Shown here piece by piece: positions 35,819-46,741 of a DNA stretch of 64,000 nucleotides. The stretch spans positions 806,001 to 870,000 of the forward strand of contig JAJJXM010000003.1 in assembly GCA_024516155.1 (NCBI GenBank). Reading direction: 5' to 3'. The DNA is from Pyronema omphalodes (Eukaryota > Ascomycota > Pezizomycetes > Pezizales > Pyronemataceae). The position numbers and the translations under genes were made by a program. Under the pieces are notes generated by a model that was given only the letters and a program-made list of their open reading frames with translations, was not told where the DNA came from and did not search any database. Each line of letters begins with the position of its first letter. Position 1 is the stretch's first letter.

Positions 35819-37241
35819 TTATGCGGCAATGTCCTTCTTGAGGGTACCCATGAAGGCGTGCTTCTCCTCCTTGGTCTGGAAACCTCCGTGTCCGAACTTG
35901 GAAGAGGTGTCGATCCACTTGAGCTCGACCTTCTCGAGGGACTTGCGGGAAGTGTGGGGGAAGAGAGACTTGCGGAGAGTCATGACACGCTTCTTGACAC
36001 CAGGGCAAGATCCCTTGATCATGACGAAGTCGTTCTTGACAATACCGTAGCGGGGGAATCCTCCCATAGGGGTCTATAAGAGTTAGAGAACCGTCTTTTG
36101 ATATAGTAGGGTATTGGTAACATACGATGGTCTTCTTGGTAGTGTCGTACTCAGTGGTGGCGTTAGCCTCATCGTCTCCCTTTCCGATACGGTAGATCTT
36201 GTGGTTGACGGAAGTACGGTGGTGGTAACCGTCCTGACCAGCACGGGCAACAGTCCACTGGACGTGGTTAGGGTGCCAGGCTCCGATACAGGCGACCTTG
36301 CGGAGACCCTTGTGGGTCTTGCGAGGAAGCTTCTTGGTTCCCCAACGGGCGGTAACACCCTCGTATCCGTGTCCCTTGGTGACGGCAATGACGTCGATGA
36401 CCTCGTCCTGCTCGAAGATGGTGTCGACAGAGACGGTCTTCTCGAAGAGTCCGCGGGCGAAGTCAACCTTCTGCTCGACGGATCCTCCGTTGACCTGAAT
36501 CTCCATCAAGTGGGCCTTCTTCTGCTTAAGAGGGGTCTTGCGGATCTGGGAGTGGGCGAGAACGCGGACAACAGTGCAGTACTTCTTGATACGGGCAAGC
36601 TCGTGCTCGATGTCCTTTCCTCCCTCGGCGTGCTTCTTGGTGTACTTGGTGAAAGCCTTCTTCTTGGACTTGTACCAGTTCTTGTAGAAGCGACGGCGGA
36701 TCTCGTCGGAAAGGTGCTCAGCCCAGACGGTGGTGAGAGAGCGGAGTCCACGGGGGGTCTCGACGTATCCAACAACTCCGATAACGACGACGGGGGGAGT
36801 CTCGATGATGGTGACGGCCTCAACGATCTCCTTCTTGTGCATCTTGGCACCAGGACGCTCGAGCTCACGAACGGTGGTGGTCATACCGGCCTTGTAACCA
36901 AGGGTGGCGGTCAAGTGGACGGGCTTCTTAGCGTCATCCTTGGGGAAGGACTATATCGAAAATATCGTCAGATTTCGGCGCTGTACAATTCGTAGGAATT
37001 TTTGTTTCGAACCTTGGCCTTTCCTCTGTGTCTGGCGGCACGCTTGCGGGGCAAGAACGCGAGCGAACCGTGTCTGGGGGCTTCCTATTCGAATAATCAG
37101 AATCGTGAATTTCGTGATTTGAGGCGCGCATTTTGGTAGACATACAAATTTACGCTATTAACACATCAAAGTCAGCAATTCGTTCCTCGAGAGATTCCTT
37201 TAACAATAATTCCAAAGATCGAGTAAACGTACGTGAGACAT
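35819..37241 (-). CDS. rpl3: 60S ribosomal protein uL3 (RPL3)
   Basis: Core large-subunit protein near the peptidyl transferase centre. Five exons (minus): 37241..37233, 37154..37146, 37084..37013, 36950..36126, 36073..35819 (389 aa; yeast has 387). Exon 1 is only ATGTCTCAC (MSH). Exon 2 is a 9-nt microexon, CGTAAATTT (RKF), flanked by AATAG and GTATGT. Exon 3 starts [17 protein letters not shown]. Together they restore the universally conserved N-terminus MSHRKFEAPRHGS, which confirms both tiny exons. Exon 4 carries the W-finger region ([23 protein letters not shown] residues near 215-255). Intron 3 starts with GTTCGA, unlike the other donors. Codon use is strongly biased. An open antisense frame results from that bias. 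A Homol-D-like box lies 121 nt upstream. Confidence 0.97.
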
Positions 37242-38377
37242 CTTGAACCGTGAGCTCGCTGGATCGTCCGGGGTGCTGGTTGATGGCTGTTGGGTTAGTC
37301 GAAGTCGTTCGGCTTCGCTGGGCGCATTGTGTGATTGAGAAATTGCTAGGCCCTGCTTGTTTGTGACTGCTTTTTTCCCGGGAAATCCACTGTGTGGGCG
37401 CTAAGTCACCCTATGCGCTAGTGTTACCCATCACCAATTATCCTAGCACACCTAACCCTGCCAAACTACGCTTCATGGAGCTTTTCGACAAGTCTTCGAT
37501 ATATTTTTGGCGATAAATTGTGTCGTTGTACGAAGCGCAGATTTCTCTTGTTCTATGGAATTACGGTCGTGGTCCTTCAACCCTTTGAATTACAGTTCTG
37601 GGAATCCTCGGATGCGGAAACACTAGTTCCCGGCCTGACTGGCGCTCGGACGTCTATTCTCTGTGCAAGTCGGTTCGTCACCAACTCAAGGGACTTAAGC
37701 CCACTGTTCTTTAGAATCTGCGTATACAGAAGTGAGTTGTGGGTCGGGTGAGTACCATTCGGAACCCCATGCCGCCAATCTACTTGAGAAGCGTTGATGG
37801 CCATTGAAATTGTGGTGGATTGTTGGCAAATACGCCTCTGTGTAGGACTGGCCGCAACGTGGGTTATGTCCCATCTAGCTTTCCATACTTGAGGGTAGAG
37901 ATCTTCCATTTCTTCGTTTCATAGGCTTCGGGAATGTCGCGTGCCGCGCCGTGCGCAATCTTGAAATGGCGTTGGCCGAAGATGGTTGGCCAGGAACACT
38001 AAAGATGGGAAGAAGCGAGTTGGCTGCCTAGCAGGGCTGGCGAAGCGGGGTTCAGTACGCTGGGCTGAAACGCATGTCCCAGCTAGAGTAGGGTGCCCTG
38101 AAGAACAGGATGAGTGTCTGCAGGTACTTACTGTGTCTAACGGCTTTCTAGTCGAATCACAACCACGACACGGAACAGTGCTTGAAGCTCTCCATGCCGA
38201 ATCACTCATTCAGCATTGATTCTTTCGCCGACCACGGACAAGAGTCACATACTTAACACGTATGCATTTACATCTCACGAATAGAAGTACCATATCGATT
38301 GAACTTGATGAGGAATGTCGCCCACCGAAGGACGTCTCTTCCAGTATTATCTCTGATTTATACACATCTATAAACTT
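37242..38377. other. uL3 promoter and Dbp6 3' flank
   Basis: No convincing gene. The right-hand part is downstream of dbp6 and the left-hand part upstream of rpl3; the genes run in the same direction. Minus-strand frames at 37577-37909 and 37919-38209 (110 and 96 codons) resemble nothing I recognise and lack supporting features. Confidence 0.5.
37362..37369 (-). promoter_or_regulatory. Homol-D-like box (CAGTCACA) upstream of uL3
   Basis: Reads CAGTCACA on the strand of the gene, 121 nt before the uL3 start codon. This is the ribosomal-protein promoter element known from fission yeast and inferred for filamentous ascomycetes. The same 8-mer precedes eL34 and uS7 in this window. Confidence 0.7.
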
Positions 38378-40751
38378 CTACTCTTTGCCATACAAAACGC
38401 CTTCATACACCGCTCTCAAACCAACACCTTCCGCTTCCAAAGTAATGGGTATCTTATTGACCGGGTTCAATCTTCTGATTGACTTTCCAATGTTTTTCCA
38501 GAACCACCTTGCTTCGTTGTTTCCTAACATTGTCCATGCATCTCCTTCGTTTCCTGCGCGTGCAGTACGTCCTACACGGTGTACATATGCTCTTGTACTC
38601 GCGGGAATATCGTAGTTGATAATATGGCGAATATTTGGCAAGTCAAGACCACGAGAAATAAGGTCAGAGCACACCAAGCTACAATTGGTTGTTAGAATAT
38701 GCCCAGCTCAATGGTTCATGGGAGACGACTTACAAGTTAACTTCGCCCTTTGCGAAGCGCTTCAACACCTTCTCTCTCCGCTTCTTCTCCATCTCACCAG
38801 TTACCAAACCAACCGTGTATTTGTCCGCATCCTGTGATTCTCCAACGGTTTCAAGCAGCTTTGCTAGACGAGCAGCACCCTCGTTACTCTTAACGAAGAT
38901 TAATGCACCTGTTTTGATATTGTGCTGGCGCATAAGATACAAGAGGTACAGAGGCTTGTACTCCACGTTGTCCACTGGAGTAACATGCTCACGCAGTCCA
39001 GCTGGAGCAGAAAACTGTTCAAGTTCTTCGTCCGCGTCTTCTCCTCCCGCCTCATCAGGCAGAGGGGGATCCTCTACGACAATCATATTTGGTTGTCTTA
39101 ATCTCAACTCGGCCAATTTTCCAACATCTCTTGTCATAGTAGCTGACAGGACGATCTTTCGTACAACATCAGAACGTCTCCGCTGGGATCGTAAACCCAA
39201 ATCTCCCAGGTCTACACCAGCGACATTGGACACTGCATGCTTGTTTGCAGCCTCCTCCAACCCAACAATGACAACATCAACCCACTCCTGGAAACTCTGT
39301 GCCAATAGTCGATCTGCCTCATCAATTACCATCCATTTTACCCAAGTAAGCTCAAATCCTGGAGTAGATCGCACGTGCTCTACTAATCTTCCGGGGGTGG
39401 TAATCAAAATGTCGATTTTGCTGGATACCTCGCCGTCCTCATGAGAGACGAGTAGGCCTTGCTCCACTGTCAATGATCTAGATCCAATTGCCGTTCCAAT
39501 CTTAAGACCAGTTCCAGAGGCAAGAGAAGTCGCAGTGGCATGCACCTGTTGAACCAACTCTCTCGTAGGTACCACGATGATGGAGCGGAGACGAGTGACA
39601 CCACGGGAAGAAAGCGACTGGATTATCGGAATAAGGTAGGCAAGCGTCTTTCCGGAACCAGTAGCAGCAGAGATACAGAGATCACCAACCCCTTTCCCTC
39701 CCTTCTCAAGGAGCAATGGTAGAACGGCAGTTTGAACTGCAAATGCCTCCGGGAAGTTCAAAGTAGCCAAGCGAGCTTGGAGCTTAGGTGATAGGCCAGG
39801 GATCTCTGCAAATGGTGTTCTTGTAGTCGGTGAAACACTGATTGGCTCCTTCAGCCACGATGGAAGAGATGCGAGTGCGGAAACAGGTTTATTGGCCTTT
39901 GCGGGTTCGGGTTGCGGGAGTGCTACAAGTCCAGTTGCTTGAATTGGTTCAACCTGGGGTTCTTCGGGGATGACGGGCTCTTCCTGAGCTTGTGTGGTAC
40001 TCGCTGCTTTAGCACGAGCAAGAGAGCGCTGGAGCTTCTGAAGGATAAGGGAGTGTCCAGTTGTGGAGGCTTCGGTGGCGGTGGTAGGTGCCTTTTTGGG
40101 TGCCTTGTAAGGGTCGGCATCTTCGTCTGACTCGTCGTCACTAGAATCTGAGGTTGCGGTAGCGACGGGCTGTAATGACTTTACCGGTTTTTTCTCCGGT
40201 TGAATATCCTGTGCAGGTTTAATATCGTCAATTTCCATTGAAGTAGATTCTTCAGTCTTCGCCTCATCCACCTCATCCACCTTATCCTCCACCTTTTCCT
40301 CTAGTATCTCCTCATTTTTCTGCTCTTTCTTGCTCACTTTTTCGTTATTTTCCTTCTTCGTATCCTTTTCCTTCTTATTCTTCTTGTCCTTTTTGTCTTT
40401 CTTCTCCTTCTTATCTTTGTTCTCCTTCTTTGTGGTCTCCTCAGGCGCCGGAGCTGTAGTTTCTGGAGCTACCTGTTCGTCCGCAACCTCCACAACAGCT
40501 TCAATGGTTTCCTGATTCTCTTTCTTTTCCTTCTTCTCCTTCTTCTCTTTCTTTTCCTTCTTCTCCTTCTTTTTCTTCTCCTTCTCTACATCTCTCTCCT
40601 TCTTCCGTTTCTTATCTGCATCCTTCTTTGATGTTTCCTCCTCTACCTCGTCCGTCCTTTTCCGCTTCTGTGGTAGGTCGACCGGTAATGTTGTAGTTTT
40701 GGGCTTCGCCGCCGTGGGTGGAACGTATCTCGTAAAGAATTGGGTCGACAT
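38378..40751 (-). CDS. dbp6: DEAD-box ATP-dependent RNA helicase Dbp6
   Basis: Nucleolar helicase needed for early 60S assembly. Exons (minus) 40751..38734 and 38678..38378, joined across a 55-nt intron with a GTAAGT donor (772 aa). The N-terminus [12 protein letters not shown] is followed by a long Lys/Glu-rich low-complexity segment to about residue 190. Helicase motifs in order: AATGSGKT (about 360), [19 protein letters not shown] (about 475), LSATMTRD (about 533), then across the intron [14 protein letters not shown] and [10 protein letters not shown]. The Dbp6-like N-terminus, insert pattern and C-terminal extension distinguish it from other DEAD-box proteins. It lies next to uL3; yeast Dbp6 interacts genetically with Rpl3. 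It shares a 185-bp intergenic promoter with trm140. Confidence 0.93.
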
Positions 40752-40936
40752 TTCGTTGCTGTGTCTCTGAAAAATTCATTTCGCGAAATGTTCGTTGCGT
40801 CGCGCGGAACCCTGTCACGCGCTAGTGGGAACCTCCGTCGCACTTTTTGTGGCTGCGGCTGTCTATGTAGCGATGACTGGAGGGGCAAGTAAAATCTACC
40901 CCGCCACACGAACAAGCTCACATACCAACTTCAAAC
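40752..40936. promoter_or_regulatory. Divergent promoter, dbp6 / trm140, with RRPE-like motif
   Basis: Only 185 bp separate the two start codons. It contains TGAAAAATTC at 40769-40778, one base from the RRPE element of yeast ribosome-biogenesis promoters, followed by palindromic TTTCGCGAAA at 40780-40789. CG-rich GTCACGCGC lies near 40812-40820. Confidence 0.55.
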
Positions 40937-42086
40937 ATGACGAATCCCACAGATCCCACAGCTCAGGATACTTTACCGGACTCCACGCAGCTTAAAATCG
41001 AACAAGAAACTCCTAGCTCTGGTGTTGAGACTCCACGTGAGGAGACAGAAGAAGAGAGAGCCTTCAGACTATCCGGTCCTAAGAACACCGAGCCGTTCTC
41101 TTTCGGTTCCAGGTACCTAAAGCTGTTGCAATATTTTGTATAAGCTTTGGAAGTTGACAGCATACACCAGGATCCTTCTACCCACTGACGATCCCTTTGC
41201 TCACAACGCCTGGGACCATGTCGAGATCGACGACGAGTACAAAGAGTTTACACTCACACAGATTGAGAAGCAACGCGCCAACCCCGTAAGCGACTTCGAT
41301 AAAGGACGATTCAACGGAAACCCTGCCAAATGGTGGGATATCTTCTACAAGAACAACCGCGAGAACTTCTTCAAAGACCGCAAGTGGTTACAACAGGAGT
41401 TTCCGATTCTATCTGAAGCTACTAAGGCAGACTATGGTCCTGCTTTGGTTGTTGAGCTTGGGTGTGGTGCTGGAAATACCTTATTCCCAGTTCTTAAGCA
41501 GAATGAGAATAAGGATTTCGTGATCCATGGATGTGACTTTGCTGCCAATGCAGTGAATGTCGTTAAGTCCCAGGAGCTTTACGGAGAACACAACAGAACG
41601 GGAAATGTTTTTGCAAGTGTTTATGATTTATCACAACCTGATACACTTCCAGATGATATCCAGCCCGGAACTGTGGATATTGTAATCATGGTGTTTGTGT
41701 TCTCGGCTTTAGCACCAAACCAGTGGATTCCCGCGCTACGGAATATCAGGAGTATGTTGAAGCCTGGAGGGAAGGTTTTGTTCAGAGATTATGGACGTGG
41801 TGATTTGGCCCAGGTCAGATTCAAGACGGGAAGATACCTAGATGAGAACTTCTACATCAGAGGAGACGGAACTAGAGTTTACTTCTTCGAGGAGGATCAG
41901 CTTAGGGAAATGTTCTCCGGAGAGTTCACTGAGGGATCGGATGAACTACCAGAGAAGGATACTGAAGATGGATACGGAGGATTCCGGGTTGAAAGCTTGG
42001 GAACTGATAAACGTATGTTGGTCAACCGACACAGAAAGCTTAAGATGTACCGGAGGTGGATGCAGGCGGTGTTTGTCAAGTTGTGA
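40937..42086 (+). CDS. trm140: tRNA N3-methylcytidine methyltransferase (Trm140/METTL2 family)
   Basis: SAM-dependent enzyme that makes m3C at position 32 of tRNA-Thr and some tRNA-Ser. Exons 40937..41112 and 41171..42086, with a 58-nt intron (GTACCT donor) falling in FGSR|ILLPTDDPF (363 aa). Visible family motifs: HNAWDHVEIDDEY, PAKWWDIFYKNNRENFFKDR, SAM-binding VVELGCGAGNTLFPVL near residue 152, IHGCDFAANAV, LKPGGKVLFRDYGRGD, and near the C-terminus RVYFFEEDQL and MLVNRHRKLKMYRRWMQ. It is stand-alone, without the actin-binding N-terminal half found in budding yeast Abp140. The N-terminal 50 residues are acidic and probably disordered. A candidate substrate tRNA is encoded at 12230-12300. 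Confidence 0.94.
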
Positions 42087-44430
42087 TTTTTTGTGCTGGT
42101 TAACTTAAACTGGTTGTGGGAGAGGCGTGTGGAGTTTGGATTTGTAAAAGTTTCTTTTTGGAATTATATGTACTCTCTTGCTACACTGCTAGCTTGCTAG
42201 ATTTCTAGATATTCGATACACAGTAGAATGATAGCATGATAGAAACACTTTTGTCACTGCATCCGAAAGCCATCTCTCAAGACCTTTCATTTTCACAACC
42301 CTTAAAAATCAATTAATAATTTGTTAATCAAATAAACCCGCCCCGACGACCTAACTCGTAAAACACCGTGACCTCGGGAATCGGTTCAGATCCCATGCTG
42401 AACTTCTAAGTCTAAACGATTTCAGAGCTGACCTCATATGTCATGATCTCCAAGGAGCAACACTGGCCTCTGAAGTCGGAAGTCGGAAGTCAGAAGTTAG
42501 AAGCACTATGTGTACCAATCAATCCTTCCCACAATCCACTCGTTCTATGTATAGTGATACTATATGCATATGCATCCTCCACATTTTCTCCACCCCTCCG
42601 TATCTCCGGATCTTCGTACATTCGCATTTTCGCATTCGGCTATCTTGATCTTGGTTCATTAAGTACTTAATGCACTATGTATGTATGTATGTATATAATT
42701 TCGTTTTCTAGCTTAACATATGTGAGATTTTTAAGGCTGACTAGTAACTACAGTAGTTTCATCATGAGGTACCGTCTAACTCAAGGCTATTATGTATCAT
42801 TGACGGTTGTTGGTTTGGTTTGCTTGGTATCGTACGATTATTTGTATGTAGTTCAATTCATCATGTTTGTTAAAAAAAGAAAAGGTTCATGGCAACGTAT
42901 GATATGTGATTGGCATAATTCTCATTTCCTATAAACTTGCCAAGTTTCTTTCCAAGACGAAAATAAACAGCTGCGGAGGATCACCGGGGAAGGTAAATAA
43001 GCATAATTAAATTAAAAGGGAACTTCTGGATCTGTACATAGGAACATGATCGTGATCGGTTTTTGAGACGGGTTATGCATGGGTTTATTAAATGATCCAT
43101 ACAAGATTAAGGTTGTGTGTATGGTGATTACCTGTACATACCGCCTACACGATAAAATTAAATGATTCACAAATGATGATGATGATGATGATGTAGATCT
43201 TCTAGAAAATTCACAATGTACAGGCGTGGAAATCATAGACGCCTCATGTGCGTAGGTAGGACTATTACTAAATTGTACTTCCTAATCATTTATTGTAAGT
43301 AGCTAGATCCATACGGTCCGGGGGTGTAGACACCGTTTCTCCGGGGAAATTGGTGATACATGATGATCCGGGGTCGGCGAAAGTAAAGCGAAAGTAAAGT
43401 TTTTTTTTTTTTTTTCTTTTATGACCTGCCATTTTAGATATGGTACTGCGCAATGGAGATGGGAAATTGGAGGTTGCAGGGAATGTGATTTATAAACTTT
43501 ATCTTTTACCGAGGGATGTACAGTCGTGTAGGTATGTAAGATTTTTTTAAAAAAAATTGTCTGCCTACGTACCGTTTTGGGATTTAAGCTTAAGCTTCTT
43601 TTTGAAGGGATCCCTTGATAATACAAATGCTGATGATGAGGGTGAGGATGTTCTCGATCTGATACTGAGACTCACGGACCTTTTAAGATTATGAATCATG
43701 AATTATTTTTATGTATTGTACTATGTTTTTGATATACATATGGTCATGCAAAACAGTGTCAATGCGTACATACACTCATAAACTCATCATCGAGATCAGT
43801 TTATCGGAGTTGTTCTGCGTACCAAGGTACATATTATGCTTATCGATAGGACAGATGGAACATTACCCCATTTGAACCCCCACATAGGGCTTTCCCCATA
43901 TGGAGCGCCTGATGTGAATATTAAACCACTTTTGGACACTACGCCGGAGAATCATCGGGGGCTTCGGGGTGTTCGGAAATGGAATTAAGCTTATATAGCC
44001 GCCGCCATCGAATGGTCTCATCATCATCATGCAGCTACTTCAAAGGGTTTGTTTTTTTTTGTGGGGTTTTTGTGGGGTTTTAAAGAATGTCGTATGTCAT
44101 GCCGTATGCCGTGATGTTTAAATTTTTTTTTTAACTTGAGCTCTTGGGCGTGTAACTCGGATCTTACGGTTCGGCCGGTTCCTTCTCGTCGTCTTCTAAT
44201 GGCTCAGACCCTTCTCTCCTAACTACTCACTAAACTGTCAAGTAATCTGTTCCCCTACGGTCCCCACACACTCACCGCACAGTACATTTAAGGAATGTCG
44301 GCATCCCACGTTGTTGTTGTTCTGGGTGTGGTGTTGTTTTCTCAGTTCGCCGCTTGCAAGGTTATTGTGTCAGCGCCAGGTCAGAGAGTTAAACAATTGA
44401 GGTTAGAAGTTCGGAGTTTACAAACACCTT

Positions 44431-44528
44431 CCTACTGTTTTGAGAAGGCGGCGAGATAGCTCAAGATTCAAACACTGCCTACTGCTTTGAGAAGGCAGCG
44501 AGAAGATGAGATGGCTTGAGATCCAAAC
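44431..44528. repeat. Imperfect tandem duplication of about 47 bp
   Basis: CCTACTGTTTTGAGAAGGCG at 44431 recurs as CCTACTGCTTTGAGAAGGCA at 44478. Both copies continue with GCGAGA and end in a diverged CTCAAGATTCAAAC / CTTGAGATCCAAAC stretch. Confidence 0.8.
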
Positions 44529-44676
44529 TATTTCTCAACAGATTTGATCCAAAACTCCCCCGGACGGCGGGAATATCCCAAGATTTTGTGTGTCTGTATC
44601 TGGGGCGCATTTTCATCGCCCAGTGCTTTAGACGCATGCAGCGCATGGTGACACCCGCCAGTGTCAATCCTCACCA

Positions 44677-44696
44677 CCCCCCCCCCCCCCCCCCCC
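44677..44696. repeat. 20-nt cytosine homopolymer
   Basis: An uninterrupted C run about 510 bp upstream of the carbonic anhydrase ATG. Confidence 0.9.
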
Positions 44697-45207
44697 AATA
44701 GACCCCCCACAACAAGTGGTATGGAGACATTTAAGGCAGCGTGGTCACCCGCCGAGCGTCAATACCGTGATCATCTGGAATTGTATTGCTGGTCTTGACA
44801 ATTGCATATTACATTCGGTGGCTGCATAACCATTATCGCATATTTCTCAATTGCATCATCATCATCATTATCATCATCGTCATCATCGTCATTCTGCCAG
44901 GCGCTTCATTCAACATTATTCTCAACGACGCTTCCTTTCACACCTCCGCAATTCAGTCATACCTACATAAAATACATACTTCCTCAACCTCAACAATCAC
45001 CGCCGAGTCCCCCCGCCACTGCAATCAAAAGAATCTAGAATTGCACTGCCCTTGCAAAGACAACACCAATCTTCCCCAGATAACCAGATCTCTCTGTTCG
45101 CTTGCGGTTATTCCCTGTTTATCGTCATCGCTCGGACGTATCACCGACTGTCCGGCCGCGTTTAGTTGTTTTAAATTTTTTCTAAATCCATCTTCCGGCT
45201 TCCTAAG

Positions 45208-46203
45208 ATGGCAGGATTTTGGCCCTTCAGTGTGTGGAAGGCCAAGCGAAAAGAGAAGAAACAGAGGAGCGAGGCAAAGGCGAAGCTAAAGGAGTCGGCG
45301 TTGGGGCCAAAATCGAAGGAGTCAACAACAACGGGTGCCAAGAATCCCGACAACCTGACAAATATAACTGGAGTCGCCGGCGCACCCAGCAAAAACAACT
45401 ACTCCTTCCAACAGCAGCAACAGCGAGAAGACGACGCAACCAGTAACGTTCACCTCGAATACTCAGTACCTACAACAACAATGGCCGCCGCCGACAGTAT
45501 GTTACTCTGTCCATGTAGTGATTGCTGGAATAAGAGTTAGTGCAATCACTAACACCAGTGCGTCACAGAGACCGTTCTCGATGACCTCCTCACCCGCAAC
45601 AAGGAATGGGCTCAGCGCACTGCCGAAACCAACCCCGCTCTCTTCCCCGCTCTTGCCGTTGGACAATCTCCCAAGATCCTCTGGTTAGGATGCTCCGACT
45701 CTCGTGTTCCTGAGACCACCGTCTTGGACCTTATGCCCGGAGAGGTCTTTGTCCACCGTAACATCGCCAACATGCTCCCTGCTACCGACCTTTCTTCCCT
45801 CAGTGTCCTCCAGTACGCCGTTGAGGTCCTTCAGGTTCAGCATATCATTGTCTGTGGACACTACGCTTGCGGAGGTGTCAACGCTGCTCTTGGACAGAAG
45901 AAGCTTGGTCTCATCGACTCTTGGCTCCGTGGAATCCGTGAGGTCCGCGCCAAGTACGAGAAGCAGCTTGAGGGACTCTCCCAGAAGGAGCAGAGTGACC
46001 GTCTCGTTGAGTTCAACGTCATTGAGCAGGTCCGCTCTGTCTTGAAGAACGCCAACGTCCAGGAGGCTATCGAGGAGCGGGGTCTTGAGGTCCACGGATG
46101 GGTCTACAACGTTGGATCCGGAGAGTGCAGTGTTCTCGAGTGCCCTGAGTCACCCGACGCACACGTGTTCAAGATCAAGAACCCCCGTGCTGAGCTTGAG
46201 TAA
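45208..46203 (+). CDS. Beta-class carbonic anhydrase
   Basis: Zinc enzyme that interconverts CO2 and bicarbonate. Exons 45208..45496 and 45569..46203, with a 72-nt intron (GTATGT donor, CTAAC branch site; 307 aa). Zinc and catalytic motifs: CSDSR near residue 138 and GHYACGG near residue 193, with VFVHRNIANM between them, all intact. Two starts are plausible. The ATG at 45208 gives a 91-residue Lys/Ser-rich leader of no clear homology, beginning MAGFWPFSVW. An in-frame ATG at 45481 (MAAAD) gives a 216-aa protein of usual cytosolic beta-CA length. Both have an A at -3, so two isoforms, one perhaps organelle-targeted, are possible (inference). Highly biased codons in exon 2 suggest strong expression. 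Confidence 0.92.
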
Positions 46204-46741
46204 ACGATTATTTATAGAGTAGTGGATAAAGTATTCGATTGGTGTATGTAATGGAAACATTTTGGAGTATGGAGCGGGTTATTGTTTAAACAGAGGTGTT
46301 ATTTATTTTGATGTATATCTTCACTGGGCGTTGTTATGGTTGGTTAGACGGCATTTTACTGTATAGAATGTCTCAAAAAAATATTTTGGAGTGGTCTTAC
46401 GTACCTTTTTTCTCAAAAACCTACACATCTCGATGCGGCAGCGTATCGATCTCGGTGATCTGAATAAAGTGCCTGTAGCGTAACACAAGCCACACAAAAC
46501 AGAGCTTTCTCGCCAATGGCCTCTCCCATGCATGCCCAGGAACGAGGATGATGCAATTTCGACATGTTCTAGACTTAACATGGTAAAGCGATCAAGCCTT
46601 GCGGGACCCAAAAAATTGCTGCTGCGCATGGCGCGTTCCTAGTGGTTGAAATTTTCTGAGCCTCAACCTCAAAATCAATCTCCAAACTTTTGCAACAAGT
46701 TTCCAACAACACCGCAGCCACACACACAAACCAAATCCGTC
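46204..46741. other. Spacer between carbonic anhydrase and ytm1
   Basis: No supported gene. It contains TGAAATTTTC at 46647-46656, whose reverse strand carries the GAAAATTT core of the RRPE ribosome-biogenesis element, 86 bp before the ytm1 start. Confidence 0.4.

Larger units (their letters stand above)
42087..45207. other. 3.1 kb gene-free region
   Basis: No supported gene. It contains a (GAT)n tract near 43172-43192, a T run near 43400, a tandem duplication at 44431-44528, a C run at 44677-44696 and an (ATC/GTC)n-like tract near 44853-44890. The last 500 bp are C-rich, as expected for the leader of the carbonic anhydrase gene. Short open frames are unconserved. Confidence 0.55.

Noticed and set aside
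36114..36995. 293-codon ORF antisense to uL3
   Set aside because: Strong codon bias of a highly expressed gene removes antisense stops; the sense strand encodes an unmistakable uL3. The same explains antisense frames over uS7 (57081-57647), carbonic anhydrase (45685-46095) and Ytm1 (47344-48216).
37577..38219. ORFs between uL3 and dbp6
   Set aside because: No homology, overlapping frames on both strands, and they lie in a promoter and 3' flank region.
42361..42430. GGTTCAGATCCC, similar to a tRNA B box
   Set aside because: No acceptor, D or anticodon stems can be drawn around it.
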